Assembly: GCA_007692495.1 (NCBI GenBank)
Contig: REBZ01000135.1
Location: forward strand, 1-50,174
From: Alkalicoccus sp.
GTDB lineage: Bacteria; Bacillota; Bacilli; Bacillales; Salisediminibacteriaceae
Reading direction: 5' to 3'
DNA length: 50,174 nucleotides
Position 1 is the stretch's first letter, and every line of letters starts with the position of its first letter. The position numbers and the translations under genes are program-made. This document shows positions 23,479-31,644 of the stretch, piece by piece. A model generated the notes under the pieces. The model ran no database searches. It was not told where the DNA came from and worked only from the letters and a program-made list of their open reading frames with translations.

Positions 23479-24339
23479 ATGCCCGAAGAAAATGACGTAT
23501 TCGCGAAAATCAGCCGCCAGCAGGAAACGTTGAGTAAATCCCACAAAAAAATTGCGGAATATTTAATTGCCAACAGGGAATCGGCCCCCTTTTTAACAGC
23601 TTCGCGCCTGGCAAAGAAAGTGGATGTCGGAGGAGCAACCGTTATCCGCTTTGCAACAGGTCTCGGCTATAAAGGTTACCCGGATCTGCAGCGTCATCTT
23701 CAGGAAGCGCTGCAGCGTAAACTGACGTCGGCGGAAGTTCTTAAAAAGACGACAGAAGGAAGCGGACGCTCCGACCAGGTGCTGACAGAAGTTCTTCAGG
23801 ACGATATGGATAATCTTCAGACGACACTCGGCCAGATTCAGCCGGAAACGTTTGAATCCATCGTCGAAGATCTCGTGCGCGCTGACCGGATTTATATCGT
23901 AGCCTACCGAAGCGCCGCAAGCATCGGTTCCTATCTGGCCTTTTATCTTGACCTTGTGCTGCAGAATACAGAACTGCTCCAGGAGGCGGACGGGGTATCG
24001 GAGCACCTGCTCGACATTACCGAAAACGATGTCGTCCTCGGTCTGGGATTTGCCCGCTATACGAAACGGACCGTGGAAGTGATGAAATACGTTCGGTCCC
24101 GTGGGGCCCATACGATCGTTATGACCGACCACCTGCTCAGTCCATTGTATCCGTATGGAAACAAGCACATGATCGCAGCCACGGAAATCAACTCGTTTAT
24201 CGATTCATTTGCAGCACCGATGAGTGTATCAAGCGCCCTGATTACCGCGCTTACCCGCTCCGAGCATGAAAAAGTAACAAAACGGCTGGAGGAGCTCGAA
24301 GGACTGTGGGATACATTTGATGTATTTTATGATAAATAA
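23479..24339 (+). CDS. MurR/RpiR family regulator
   Basis: Transcription factor of 286 residues. An N-terminal HTH (about 30-75: LTASRLAKKVDVGGATVIRFATGLGYKGY) is followed by a SIS sugar-phosphate binding domain (about 125-255: RIYIVAYRSAASIGSYLAFYLDLV and VLGLGFARYTKRTVEVMKYVRSRG). Such proteins sense phosphosugars. No sugar gene is adjacent, so the regulon is unclear; the kamA-like gene is divergent. GGGGGAGGAAGC lies just before the start. It ends with a strong terminator. Confidence 0.92.
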   Translation: MPEENDVFAKISRQQETLSKSHKKIAEYLIANRESAPFLTASRLAKKVDVGGATVIRFATGLGYKGYPDLQRHLQEALQRKLTSAEVLKKTTEGSGRSDQVLTEVLQDDMDNLQTTLGQIQPETFESIVEDLVRADRIYIVAYRSAASIGSYLAFYLDLVLQNTELLQEADGVSEHLLDITENDVVLGLGFARYTKRTVEVMKYVRSRGAHTIVMTDHLLSPLYPYGNKHMIAATEINSFIDSFAAPMSVSSALITALTRSEHEKVTKRLEELEGLWDTFDVFYDK

Positions 24340-24342
24340 AGA

Positions 24343-24374
24343 GGCACCGGCGGAAAGACCGCCGGTGCTTTTTG
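24343..24374 (+). terminator. Terminator of the rpiR gene
   Basis: GCACCGGCGG and CCGCCGGTGC form a 10-bp stem with an AAAGA loop followed by T5. Confidence 0.9.
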
Positions 24375-24420
24375 TTACGAGGGGCGGGGAGGAAAAGAAG
24401 AGTGGAGGCTCTGTGCCGGT

Positions 24421-24577
24421 AATTCTACCAAACGGATGCGGAATTCTACCAACTTTTCTCGGAATAGTTCCAGCCCTGCCTCTGAATACTATCAACTTCC
24501 CCTGTATTTCTGAAAACTTCTCCGGATACTACCATCCGTATCCGTTTTTCTACCAGTTTTTCGGGAAATACTACCAA
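24421..24577 (-). repeat. Phased TTGGTAGAATT array, copy B (type I)
   Basis: On the minus strand eight units read TTGGTAGAATT-like; their plus-strand complements (AATTCTACCAA type) start at 24421, 24442, 24463, 24485, 24506, 24525, 24546 and 24567. Read in element direction the steps are 21, 21, 19, 21, 22, 21, 21, identical to copy C at 38807. Unit 4 has CAGAA and unit 6 TGGAACTATTCC as in the other copies, and the last three units plus spacers are nearly identical to copy C. The array lies between convergent genes. Confidence 0.9.
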
Positions 24578-24626
24578 CTTCAACGATCTATAAGACAACC
24601 ATCCGCAGAAGAAAGTAAAACATAAT

Positions 24627-24655
24627 AAAAGGAGCCGGAATCAGCTTCCGGCTCC
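24627..24655 (-). terminator. Terminator of the TRAP permease gene
   Basis: GGAGCCGGAA and TTCCGGCTCC are 10-bp inverted arms around TCAGC; on the minus strand it runs into TTTTAT. Confidence 0.85.
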
Positions 24656-24669
24656 TTCAAAACAGTTAT

Positions 24670-26631
24670 TTACTTGCTGCTCTTACGTTTGCGTAATGTC
24701 TGTACTAGTGCGATGAGGACGAGCAGGACGAATCCGCTTCCCTCGATCAGTATGTTGCCTGGATATATCAGCATGATACCGGCCGCGAGCAGCAGCAGCC
24801 GTTCATAAATCTTGAACGTATTGAAGAAGTAGCCCATCATTACTGCACTTACCGCTGCCATTCCAAGCAGGGAGGTGATGAGCAGCAGGACGACGTTCCA
24901 GAAGGTCGCATCCACCAGCAGCAGCTGGGGATTATAGACAAATACGTACGGTATGATAAATCCGGCAATTGCGAGCTTGAAGGCGTTCACCCCGGCCCTC
25001 ATCGGGTTCGCTTTGGCTATTCCGGCCCCGGCGTAGGCCGCGAGACAAACCGGCGGTGTGATATCCGCAACGATACCAAAGTAGAATACGAAAAAGTGTG
25101 CAGCGACTTCCGGAACACCGAAGTTGATCAGTGCCGGAGCGGCCATGGATGCTGTAACAACGTAGTTAGCCGTTGTCGGAAGACCCATACCTAGAAGAAT
25201 ACACGCAATCATCGTAAAGAAAAGAAGCAGGAAGAGATTTTCACCGGCAATGGCGATCAGACCGCCGGCAATTCGTCCGCCGAGTCCCGTGAATACAACC
25301 GTACCCACGATAATCCCGGCCGATGCACACGCTGCGATAACCGGGAGGGCTACTTTTGCCCCCTGTTCCAGCGCGTCCAGTATATCTCTTGGCATCATGC
25401 GGTTTTCCTTACGTACGTAACTTACAACCAGTGCTGCACCAATACCGGTTAGAGCCGCATACGTCGGTGTAAATCCGTTGACAAGCATCGTGACAATAAT
25501 AACGAGCGGCAGGAGCAGATACGAACCTTTCAGCAGTCCTTTTCGGGACGGGAGCTCTTCTTTTGAAAGGCCGTGGATACCGTACCGCTTTGCTTCAAAG
25601 TGGGTACCCATAAACACCCCGGAAAAATAAAGCACGGCAGGGATGATGGCAATAACGATAATATCACTGTATGATACTGTCGATACGTATTCCGCCATGA
25701 TAAACGCGGCAGCCCCCATGATCGGCGGCATAATCTGACCACCGGTGGAAGCAGAGGCTTCCGCTGCCGCCGCAAACTCGGGGCGGAACCTGGCCCGTTT
25801 CATCATTGGAATCGTAAAGGAACCGGAAGCTACGGTGTTTGCTACTGAGCTTCCTGTAACGGTTCCCTGCATAGCAGAAGCCGCAACGGCAGCTTTAGCT
25901 GTTCCGCCTGTAAATCTTCCGGTCAGCCCGAAAGCGAGATCGTTAAAGTACTGACCGACCCCGGTTTTCGTCAGCATGACCCCGAAAAACAGGAATAAGT
26001 ATATATAGGTGGAGGATATTTGGATCGGTGTACCGAAAATCGCGTCGGAAGAATAAAAAAGACGCCGGGAAAGACCGCTCCAGTCAAAGCCTCCGTGACC
26101 AAAGTAAGGTATGTTCGTACCGTACAGGCCATATAAAATTGCGAGTGCGGAAATAATAACAATCGGCAGCCCTACTGCACGTCGTGTAGCTTCCAAAAGC
26201 AGCACGATCGCAATAGTAGCAACAATAATATCCATAGTGCTGAAGCCGACAATCCGGGCAGCACCGGTAATCCAGTCATAGCGGAACAGGATATAGTAAC
26301 AGGATCCCATCGCCAGGAAGGCAAGGATCACATCGTACCAGGGAACGCCTTTTTTATGCATACCCCCGCGGTGCAAAGGATAAAGAAGGAAGATCAGCCC
26401 CATCGCCGTACCAAGGTGGACTGCCCCCTGCATAATGGACACAAGCGGGCCCCCGGTCTGAGGGAAAGCTCTCCAGATGTGGAATACAGTCAGTGAGACG
26501 GCGATAAAAGTAATAACCCAGGCCCATTTGCCGGGATATTGTCTGAAAGAGGATTCTTTGTCGTATTTGGCGAGGACGTCTTTCTTTTCCTCCTCCGACA
26601 TGAATTCCTCTTTTCTGTCCTGATCCGTCAT
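24670..26631 (-). CDS. TRAP transporter fused permease (TAXI family)
   Basis: Large membrane protein of 653 residues with a fused DctQ-like N-terminal part (four helices, about 30-150) and a DctM-like part with repeated helices. Motifs include GTVTGSSVANTVASGSFTIP and LGMGLPTTANYVVTASMAAPAL, both typical of TAXI-TRAP permeases. It would import an organic acid such as glutamate or a dicarboxylate with Na+ or H+. Start chosen at 26631 behind GAGGTGACG; the frame opens 39 codons earlier without a good site. It follows the TAXI receptor gene by about 170 bp containing a hairpin. Confidence 0.92.
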   Translation of the reverse strand: MTDQDRKEEFMSEEEKKDVLAKYDKESSFRQYPGKWAWVITFIAVSLTVFHIWRAFPQTGGPLVSIMQGAVHLGTAMGLIFLLYPLHRGGMHKKGVPWYDVILAFLAMGSCYYILFRYDWITGAARIVGFSTMDIIVATIAIVLLLEATRRAVGLPIVIISALAILYGLYGTNIPYFGHGGFDWSGLSRRLFYSSDAIFGTPIQISSTYIYLFLFFGVMLTKTGVGQYFNDLAFGLTGRFTGGTAKAAVAASAMQGTVTGSSVANTVASGSFTIPMMKRARFRPEFAAAAEASASTGGQIMPPIMGAAAFIMAEYVSTVSYSDIIVIAIIPAVLYFSGVFMGTHFEAKRYGIHGLSKEELPSRKGLLKGSYLLLPLVIIVTMLVNGFTPTYAALTGIGAALVVSYVRKENRMMPRDILDALEQGAKVALPVIAACASAGIIVGTVVFTGLGGRIAGGLIAIAGENLFLLLFFTMIACILLGMGLPTTANYVVTASMAAPALINFGVPEVAAHFFVFYFGIVADITPPVCLAAYAGAGIAKANPMRAGVNAFKLAIAGFIIPYVFVYNPQLLLVDATFWNVVLLLITSLLGMAAVSAVMMGYFFNTFKIYERLLLLAAGIMLIYPGNILIEGSGFVLLVLIALVQTLRKRKSSK

Positions 26632-26770
26632 ATACGTCACCTCACTTAATAAAAATGCAGAATCTGCGGTTGGATCGACGAAAGGGTAGGAGAAATTTCC
26701 TGCGCTTTCGTCGATGTTCCGTCCTGAAGGACAGAGCTCACCACCCACAGTCTGTAGTTTGAAAAGAGGA

Positions 26771-26792
26771 GACCGGATACTAAGATCCGGTC
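26771..26792 (-). terminator. Attenuating hairpin between receptor and permease
   Basis: GACCGGAT and ATCCGGTC pair around ACTAAG just after the receptor gene on the minus strand, followed by CTCCTCTTTT. It may lower permease expression relative to the receptor. Confidence 0.6.
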
Positions 26793-26804
26793 CCGCTGAT
26801 TATG

Positions 26805-27896
26805 CTATTCGTCTAAAAGACCTTCCTCTTCGAAGTAACGCTCCGCACCCGGGTGCATTGGCAGGCCGTCAGACCCGAGCAGTGCATCTTCGGTGGTCAT
26901 GCTTTCCCCTTGAGGGTGGGCAATTTCATCCGCGTGTTCGAACATCGCTCTTGTAATTTCATAACCGAGATCCTCATCGATAGTGTCAGTTGAACCTACC
27001 ATAATGGCATAGGCCGTGATTGCCTGAACATCTTCATCAAGGAAGTCGTAGGAGTCAGCTGGAATGGAAAACTCAGCGTAGCCGCTGTTTTCTTCTACGT
27101 AATCAACTGCTTCGTCACTAAGCGGCACGAGGTCAACGTCTGCAGAAGCAGCAAGCTCTTCAATTCCACCTGCAGGAAGTCCAAGAAGACCAAAGGAAGC
27201 ATCAAGCTGTCCATCCTGAATACGGCCCTGGGCATCACCGAAATCTTCCTCGAACTCATCATAGTCGCCTTCTTCAAGACCGTAAGCTTCAAGGATCAAA
27301 CGGGCCGCAGCCTGCGTTCCGCTTCCTGGAGGGCCGATAGCGATAGAAGCGCCTTCAAGATCCTCTACCGATTCTACACCGGAGCCTTCCGGAGTAACAA
27401 TCTGCATAACTTCCGGATAGATGTGGCCCATGAATCCGAAGTTGTCGATCTCTACGCCTTCAAAGTCACCGTCTCCTGTAAGAGCATCAAGTGCAGGAAG
27501 GTGGACCGTCATACCCATGTCCATTTCTCCCTGGAAGATGCTGACGATGTTGTCAACAGATGCTCCGGAAGAAACGGCACTCATGTCAAAATCATCGTAT
27601 CCTTCAACGTTATTGTTAAGAGTAGTTGCAATTTCCTGTCCAAGAGGGTAGTAAGTACCGCCTGTAGAACCAGTTCCAAGCTGCATGTTACCGACGTCTG
27701 CATCCCCTGCAGCCTCGCCGTCGTTTTCATCTGCATTATTCACTTCATTGTCTGTGTCCGTGTCTTCATTGACGTTGCCGGAAACGTTTTCGTTGTTTTC
27801 CTCAACTGTGTTATTGCCGGCATTATCTTCGCCGCAGGCTGTCATAAGCAGCGCGCCGGAAACAATGAGAGCTGATAAAGAAGTAACCTTTTTCAT
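26805..27896 (-). CDS. TAXI family TRAP solute receptor lipoprotein
   Basis: Extracellular substrate-binding lipoprotein of 363 residues. The signal peptide ends in the lipobox LMTAC, followed by an Asn/Asp/Glu-rich linker of about 45 residues and the TAXI fold: GTGSTGGTYYPLGQEIA, VDNIVSIFQGEMDMG, and GPPGSGTQAAARLILEAYGL. It delivers substrate to the fused permease encoded downstream. The start is placed at 27896 with AAGGGGGAAA upstream; a longer frame to 27938 would spoil the signal peptide. The acidic character fits a salt-adapted exterior. Confidence 0.93.
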   Translation of the reverse strand: MKKVTSLSALIVSGALLMTACGEDNAGNNTVEENNENVSGNVNEDTDTDNEVNNADENDGEAAGDADVGNMQLGTGSTGGTYYPLGQEIATTLNNNVEGYDDFDMSAVSSGASVDNIVSIFQGEMDMGMTVHLPALDALTGDGDFEGVEIDNFGFMGHIYPEVMQIVTPEGSGVESVEDLEGASIAIGPPGSGTQAAARLILEAYGLEEGDYDEFEEDFGDAQGRIQDGQLDASFGLLGLPAGGIEELAASADVDLVPLSDEAVDYVEENSGYAEFSIPADSYDFLDEDVQAITAYAIMVGSTDTIDEDLGYEITRAMFEHADEIAHPQGESMTTEDALLGSDGLPMHPGAERYFEEEGLLDE

Positions 27897-28205
27897 GCAA
27901 TTTCCCCCTTTTAATAGATTAATAAAACAATACCGCAAAAGGCGATATTCTACTTTATTTAATCAGAAAAGGGGGGGATTGTCAAAAGTTCGCCAATATA
28001 ATTTCCTATGTAATTAGACTGTCCCACCCGGCAGGAGGTCAATAGTCTTAGAACTTCCAGCCGTTTAAAAGAAGGTGTTATACTTTCCACCGTGAAAAAG
28101 CAGTGTAACAGGCGGTTAAGGGAGAGATGAGTAAAATTTGTGGAGAGCTTATTAAATTTCTAAAAGGCAGGCAGAGGTGACCGGTCGAGTTCTGCTTTAC
28201 GTGGA
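27897..28205. other. Intergenic region upstream of the TAXI gene
   Basis: Contains the promoter region of the receptor gene on the minus strand. I see no gene, RNA or repeat apart from the hairpin and array that begin at 28206. Confidence 0.4.
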
Positions 28206-28240
28206 TATCCCCCTGTCAGTAAGCATCTGACAGGGGGATA
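28206..28240. repeat. Perfect 14-bp hairpin without T-tract
   Basis: TATCCCCCTGTCAG and CTGACAGGGGGATA are perfect inverted arms around a 7-nt loop. Neither strand has a following T-run, so it is not a standard terminator. It lies 35 bp beyond the end of the phased array at 28275, in element direction. Confidence 0.7.
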
Positions 28241-28274
28241 CGGATCAGGAAAAACACTTCCCAGGTATGTTTTT

Positions 28275-28379
28275 TAATCATTATACGAGGGTGTATTCAC
28301 TTTATAGAGAGGTGTCTAATCATTATAAGTCTGTCTCCCAAGCAAATTAATCATTATAAACCTGTCATTAATCCTCATC
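28275..28379 (-). repeat. Phased TAATGATTAA array, copy 2 (type II)
   Basis: Plus-strand TAATCAT-like units start at 28275, 28296 (degenerate), 28317, 28348 and 28369. Read on the minus strand the steps are 21, 31, 21, 21. The copy at 14271 shows 21 then 31 for its first two steps, and the first unit with its flank (GGATGA-GATTAATG) is shared. It starts 40 bp after the LysR gene stop, in the same direction, so it would be in that gene's 3' untranslated region. Confidence 0.82.
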
Positions 28380-28418
28380 CAGTATTTCTCCTTTTCACCA
28401 GCTTTTTTACTGTGCTTG

Positions 28419-29306
28419 TCAGCTTTGTAAACTCACTCCGCTGTAAAGTTCTTTAAAGAAAGATTCCATAATCGGAGTTACCGGGCGGTTTTTCCGATAC
28501 ACAAGAGAGATCCAGCGGGAAGCGTTTTTATAAGGAAGGGGGCGTGTCGCAAGCGTTCCGGCTTCCAGGTCTTCCGCCACAGCTCTGGAAGAAAGAATTG
28601 CACACCCGCTGCCGAGCTTTACGAGTGACCGGATTGCTTCCACATTTGTCAGCTCCATCGCAATATGAAGTTCCAGTTCCTCTTCTTCCGCCCAGTCGTT
28701 GACTATATCCCGTGTGGAACCGCTCTGATGCAGAAGCAGCGGGAAGGAAGAGATGTCCTGCTCGAGAGAGTCCGTCATGAGCAGCGGGTGGCCGGGCGGT
28801 GTGACGAGAACGACATCATCCGGACAAATACGCTTCACAACAAGTTTGGAAGTGGACAGGTTCTGCTCGGATACAATACCGATATCGAGATTTTTCATAA
28901 TAATATCTTCAGCTATTTTCGGTGTTGGCTGCACAGAAATACGCAGCTGCACATCCGGTGTTTTCTGCTGAAACTGATACAGAATCTTCGGGAGAACATA
29001 GTTTGCCGGAATATAGCTTGCCCCGAGAAAAAGTTCCCCTTTTTTGTCCCGATAGCTTCTCATCACCCGCTCTGTTTCCTGAAACAGTGCCATGATTTCC
29101 CGGCTGTAGTGACGGAGTGCTGTCCCGGCAGGTGTAAGTGTTACCTGCTCTCCTTTTCTCTCAAACAGAGGCGTACCGATGGACTGCTCCAGCTGTTTTA
29201 AGTGAAACGTCACAGTCGGCTGCTTCACCCCCATTTTTTCGGCCGTTCTCGATACGTTTTTAAGCTGTGAAAAATAATAGAACACTTCAAGCTGTTTCCA
29301 ATTCAT
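28419..29306 (-). CDS. LysR family regulator
   Basis: The 295-residue protein has the N-terminal LysR HTH (1-60: MNWKQLEVFYYFSQLKNVSRTAEKMGVKQPTVTFHLKQLE by segments) and a periplasmic-binding-like effector domain. Closest in style to CysL/YtlI-like activators. AAAGGGAGATGC lies upstream of the start. It is divergent from the ABC importer operon with shared regulatory dyads at 29355 and 29404, so it most likely controls that operon. A phased-repeat array follows its 3' end. Confidence 0.9.
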   Translation of the reverse strand: MNWKQLEVFYYFSQLKNVSRTAEKMGVKQPTVTFHLKQLEQSIGTPLFERKGEQVTLTPAGTALRHYSREIMALFQETERVMRSYRDKKGELFLGASYIPANYVLPKILYQFQQKTPDVQLRISVQPTPKIAEDIIMKNLDIGIVSEQNLSTSKLVVKRICPDDVVLVTPPGHPLLMTDSLEQDISSFPLLLHQSGSTRDIVNDWAEEEELELHIAMELTNVEAIRSLVKLGSGCAILSSRAVAEDLEAGTLATRPLPYKNASRWISLVYRKNRPVTPIMESFFKELYSGVSLQS

Positions 29307-29354
29307 AAAGCATCTCCCTTTTATTAATAAATGAAGCCGTTTTTCAGCGGAATA

Positions 29355-29371
29355 TATAGAAAAAATCTATA
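29355..29371. promoter_or_regulatory. Probable LysR binding dyad
   Basis: TATAGA-AAAAA-TCTATA is a perfect dyad with the T-N11-A layout used by LysR proteins, in the divergent region between the lysR gene and the ABC operon. Confidence 0.55.
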
Positions 29372-29403
29372 CCTGCATAGAGAATAGCACGTGAGTATTG
29401 AAA

Positions 29404-29439
29404 GAATGTTAATTCTGTCTTTAAATTTCCTTAACATTC
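29404..29439. promoter_or_regulatory. Second inverted repeat in the lysR/ABC region
   Basis: GAATGTTAA (29404-29412) and TTAACATTC (29431-29439) are perfect 9-bp inverted arms with an 18-bp centre, just upstream of the ABC ATPase gene. It may be an activation site or a second operator. Confidence 0.5.
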
Positions 29440-29480
29440 AGCCGCTAGTATTTGGAGTGTAGAGGAAAGGGGAGGACAGA

Positions 29481-30578
29481 ATGGATATTAAATTCCGTCA
29501 GCTTGAAAAATGGTTCGGTACGCTCCATGCGTTGAAACCATTATCCATGACAATACAATCAGGAGAATTTGTCAGCCTCGTCGGTCCGTCCGGCTGCGGC
29601 AAGACAACGCTGCTCCGGATGATCGCAGGACTGGAAGATCCCGCTGAAGGAGCAGTATTATTCGATGGAAAACCAGTGTTTGATAAAGATAAAAAAATAA
29701 ACGTGCCGCCGCAGAAGCGGAAAATCGGCATGGTGTTCCAGGATTTTGCCCTCTGGCCGCATATGACCGTGTTTGAAAATGTTGCCTACGGGCTGAAGGC
29801 AACCGGCAGAAAGCGGGAAGTGCAGGATAAAGTTACGGAAGCACTCAACAACGTCCAGCTCGGAGATCATAAAAACCGGTATCCGCATCAGCTTTCCGGC
29901 GGTCAGCAGCAGCGGGTGGCGATTGCAAGGGCAGTGGCAACCGACCCGGAAATTATTTTGATGGACGAACCACTCAGTGCCCTCGATGCCTCGCTTCGTG
30001 ACGAGATGCGTATTCTGCTTCAGTCGCTCGTAAAAAAGCTGGACATGACCGCTGTTTATGTCACCCACGATCAGAGTGAGGCAATGGCAATGTCAGACCG
30101 TATCGTTGTGATGAATGCCGGGGAAGTGCAGCAGACCGGAACACCGGAAGAGGTTTATCAGCGTCCAAATAATGATATTACAGCTTCTTTTATCGGAAAA
30201 GGGACATTGATTGACGGTCTCGTGATAGAGGTGGAGGATGTGCCGATGCTTAAAGTAAGCGCAGACGTGCAGATTCCGCTTTCCAGCAGCAAAACCAAGG
30301 GGCTTGAGCCGCATGACTGGGTGCACGCCATTATACGGCCGGAGCAGGTCGTACTCGACACCAGCCCGTCGGAAACAGGAATTAACGGCATTATTGAAAC
30401 CGTGAGCTTTCTTGGAGAGCGCTACGAAGTGAGTCTGAAGCTGGACGACTGTGATGAAAGACTGTTTGCCTATACGTATGAAAAAACAGTGCCCGGCCAG
30501 GAAGCATCAGTAACTATCCGCGATACGATTCATCTTATTCAGCATAGAGGGGGAGTTTCTCATGAAGAAACAGCTTAG
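29481..30578 (+). CDS. ABC importer ATPase
   Basis: Nucleotide-binding subunit of 365 residues for a binding-protein-dependent importer of the Fbp/Pot type. Walker A GPSGCGKTT at 35-43, Q-loop FQDFALWPH, signature LSGGQQQ near 138, Walker B IILMDEP and the D-loop SALD, switch His in VTHDQ, then a C-terminal TOBE-like domain. AGGGGAGGACAG precedes the ATG. It overlaps the binding-protein gene by 17 bases, so the operon is tightly coupled. Substrate is discussed under the binding protein. Confidence 0.95.
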   Translation: MDIKFRQLEKWFGTLHALKPLSMTIQSGEFVSLVGPSGCGKTTLLRMIAGLEDPAEGAVLFDGKPVFDKDKKINVPPQKRKIGMVFQDFALWPHMTVFENVAYGLKATGRKREVQDKVTEALNNVQLGDHKNRYPHQLSGGQQQRVAIARAVATDPEIILMDEPLSALDASLRDEMRILLQSLVKKLDMTAVYVTHDQSEAMAMSDRIVVMNAGEVQQTGTPEEVYQRPNNDITASFIGKGTLIDGLVIEVEDVPMLKVSADVQIPLSSSKTKGLEPHDWVHAIIRPEQVVLDTSPSETGINGIIETVSFLGERYEVSLKLDDCDERLFAYTYEKTVPGQEASVTIRDTIHLIQHRGGVSHEETA

Positions 30579-31644
30579 TATTATCGCCGGAACGACAGGA
30601 ATACTCGTACTTGGAGCGTGTGCCCAGACAGAATCCGAGCAGCAGGAAAACAGCGGGGAAGCAGATAATACGGAAGCAGCGAATGAATCCGCTGATGCTT
30701 CCGGAGAAAGTAACTCCGAAGCAGACCATGAAGAAACAGGGGAGCTGACTATTTATACGTCAGGACCCGGCGGAATGGCCGAAGCCCTCGTAGAAGGGTT
30801 TGAAGAAGAAACAGGAGTTTCCGTCGATATGTTCCAGGGAACGACCGGTGACGTGCTCGGCCGTCTTCAGGCGGAAGAGGACAATCCGATTGCCGATATA
30901 GTCGTACTGGCCTCGATGCCCCCGGCGATGGATTTTAAAGAGCGGGGCATGACGATGCCGTACGAATCGGAATATGCGGATTCCCTGCGGGACGGGTGGT
31001 ACGATGAAGAGTTTCATTACTACGGTTTCAGCGCCTCCGCACTAGGCATCAGCTACAATACCGAGCTGACGGAGGATGTGCCGTCGGACTGGAGCGACCT
31101 GAGCGAAGATCAGTACACAGGCCAGATCGCGATCCCGGATCCGTATGAATCGGGAACGGCGCGGGACTTTATCGCTGCCTACATTAACCAGGAAGGCGAG
31201 GAAGGCTGGGAGTTGTTTGAAGAGCTTGCAGCGAACGGCCTGCAGATGGAGGGAGCCAACAACCCGGCACTTCAGACTGTTATCGGCGGCTCCAATCAGA
31301 TGGTAATGGCAGGAGTGGACTACATGGTATATAACAACATGGAGGACGGAGAACCTGTTGATATCGTGTTTCCGGAAAGCGGGACGATGGTGACGCCGCG
31401 CCCGGCGTTTATAATGGAAAGCGCGGAAAACGTGGATTCTGCGCAGCAGTATATCGACTATATATTGTCGGATGAAGGCCAGGAAATTGTAGCGGATGCT
31501 TATCTTATGCCGATCCGGGAAGACATCGATGTCCATGAGGACCGGGCGGATATCGATGAGATCGAGCAGCTCGATTTTGAATGGGACTACCTCGAAGAAA
31601 ACGGGGAAGAATATTTGGAGCGGTTTCAGGGGATCGTCCGTTAA
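30562..31644 (+). CDS. ABC importer substrate-binding lipoprotein
   Basis: Type 2 binding protein of 360 residues anchored by lipidation (signal peptide, lipobox VLGAC), with an acidic linker to about residue 55. The fold is of the FbpA/AfuA/PotD group: GELTIYTSGPGGMAEALVEGF opening strand, DIVVLASMPPAMDF, and IPDPYESGTARDF. The adjacent tyrosine pair used by iron-binding FbpA proteins is not evident; the region reads VDYMVYNNM. Iron, a phosphonate or a sugar phosphate are all possible. The permease starts right after its stop, so the three form one importer. Confidence 0.85.
   Translation: MKKQLSIIAGTTGILVLGACAQTESEQQENSGEADNTEAANESADASGESNSEADHEETGELTIYTSGPGGMAEALVEGFEEETGVSVDMFQGTTGDVLGRLQAEEDNPIADIVVLASMPPAMDFKERGMTMPYESEYADSLRDGWYDEEFHYYGFSASALGISYNTELTEDVPSDWSDLSEDQYTGQIAIPDPYESGTARDFIAAYINQEGEEGWELFEELAANGLQMEGANNPALQTVIGGSNQMVMAGVDYMVYNNMEDGEPVDIVFPESGTMVTPRPAFIMESAENVDSAQQYIDYILSDEGQEIVADAYLMPIREDIDVHEDRADIDEIEQLDFEWDYLEENGEEYLERFQGIVR

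Noticed and set aside
24229-24495. Coding frame on the minus strand through array B (GRIP-type heptapeptides)
   Set aside because: It overlaps the 3' end of the rpiR gene, has no ribosome binding site, and the repeat steps of 19 and 22 bp break the frame in other copies.
28019-28240. Riboswitch or T-box upstream of the TAXI gene
   Set aside because: Apart from one perfect hairpin, no conserved riboswitch core or T-box sequence is recognisable.
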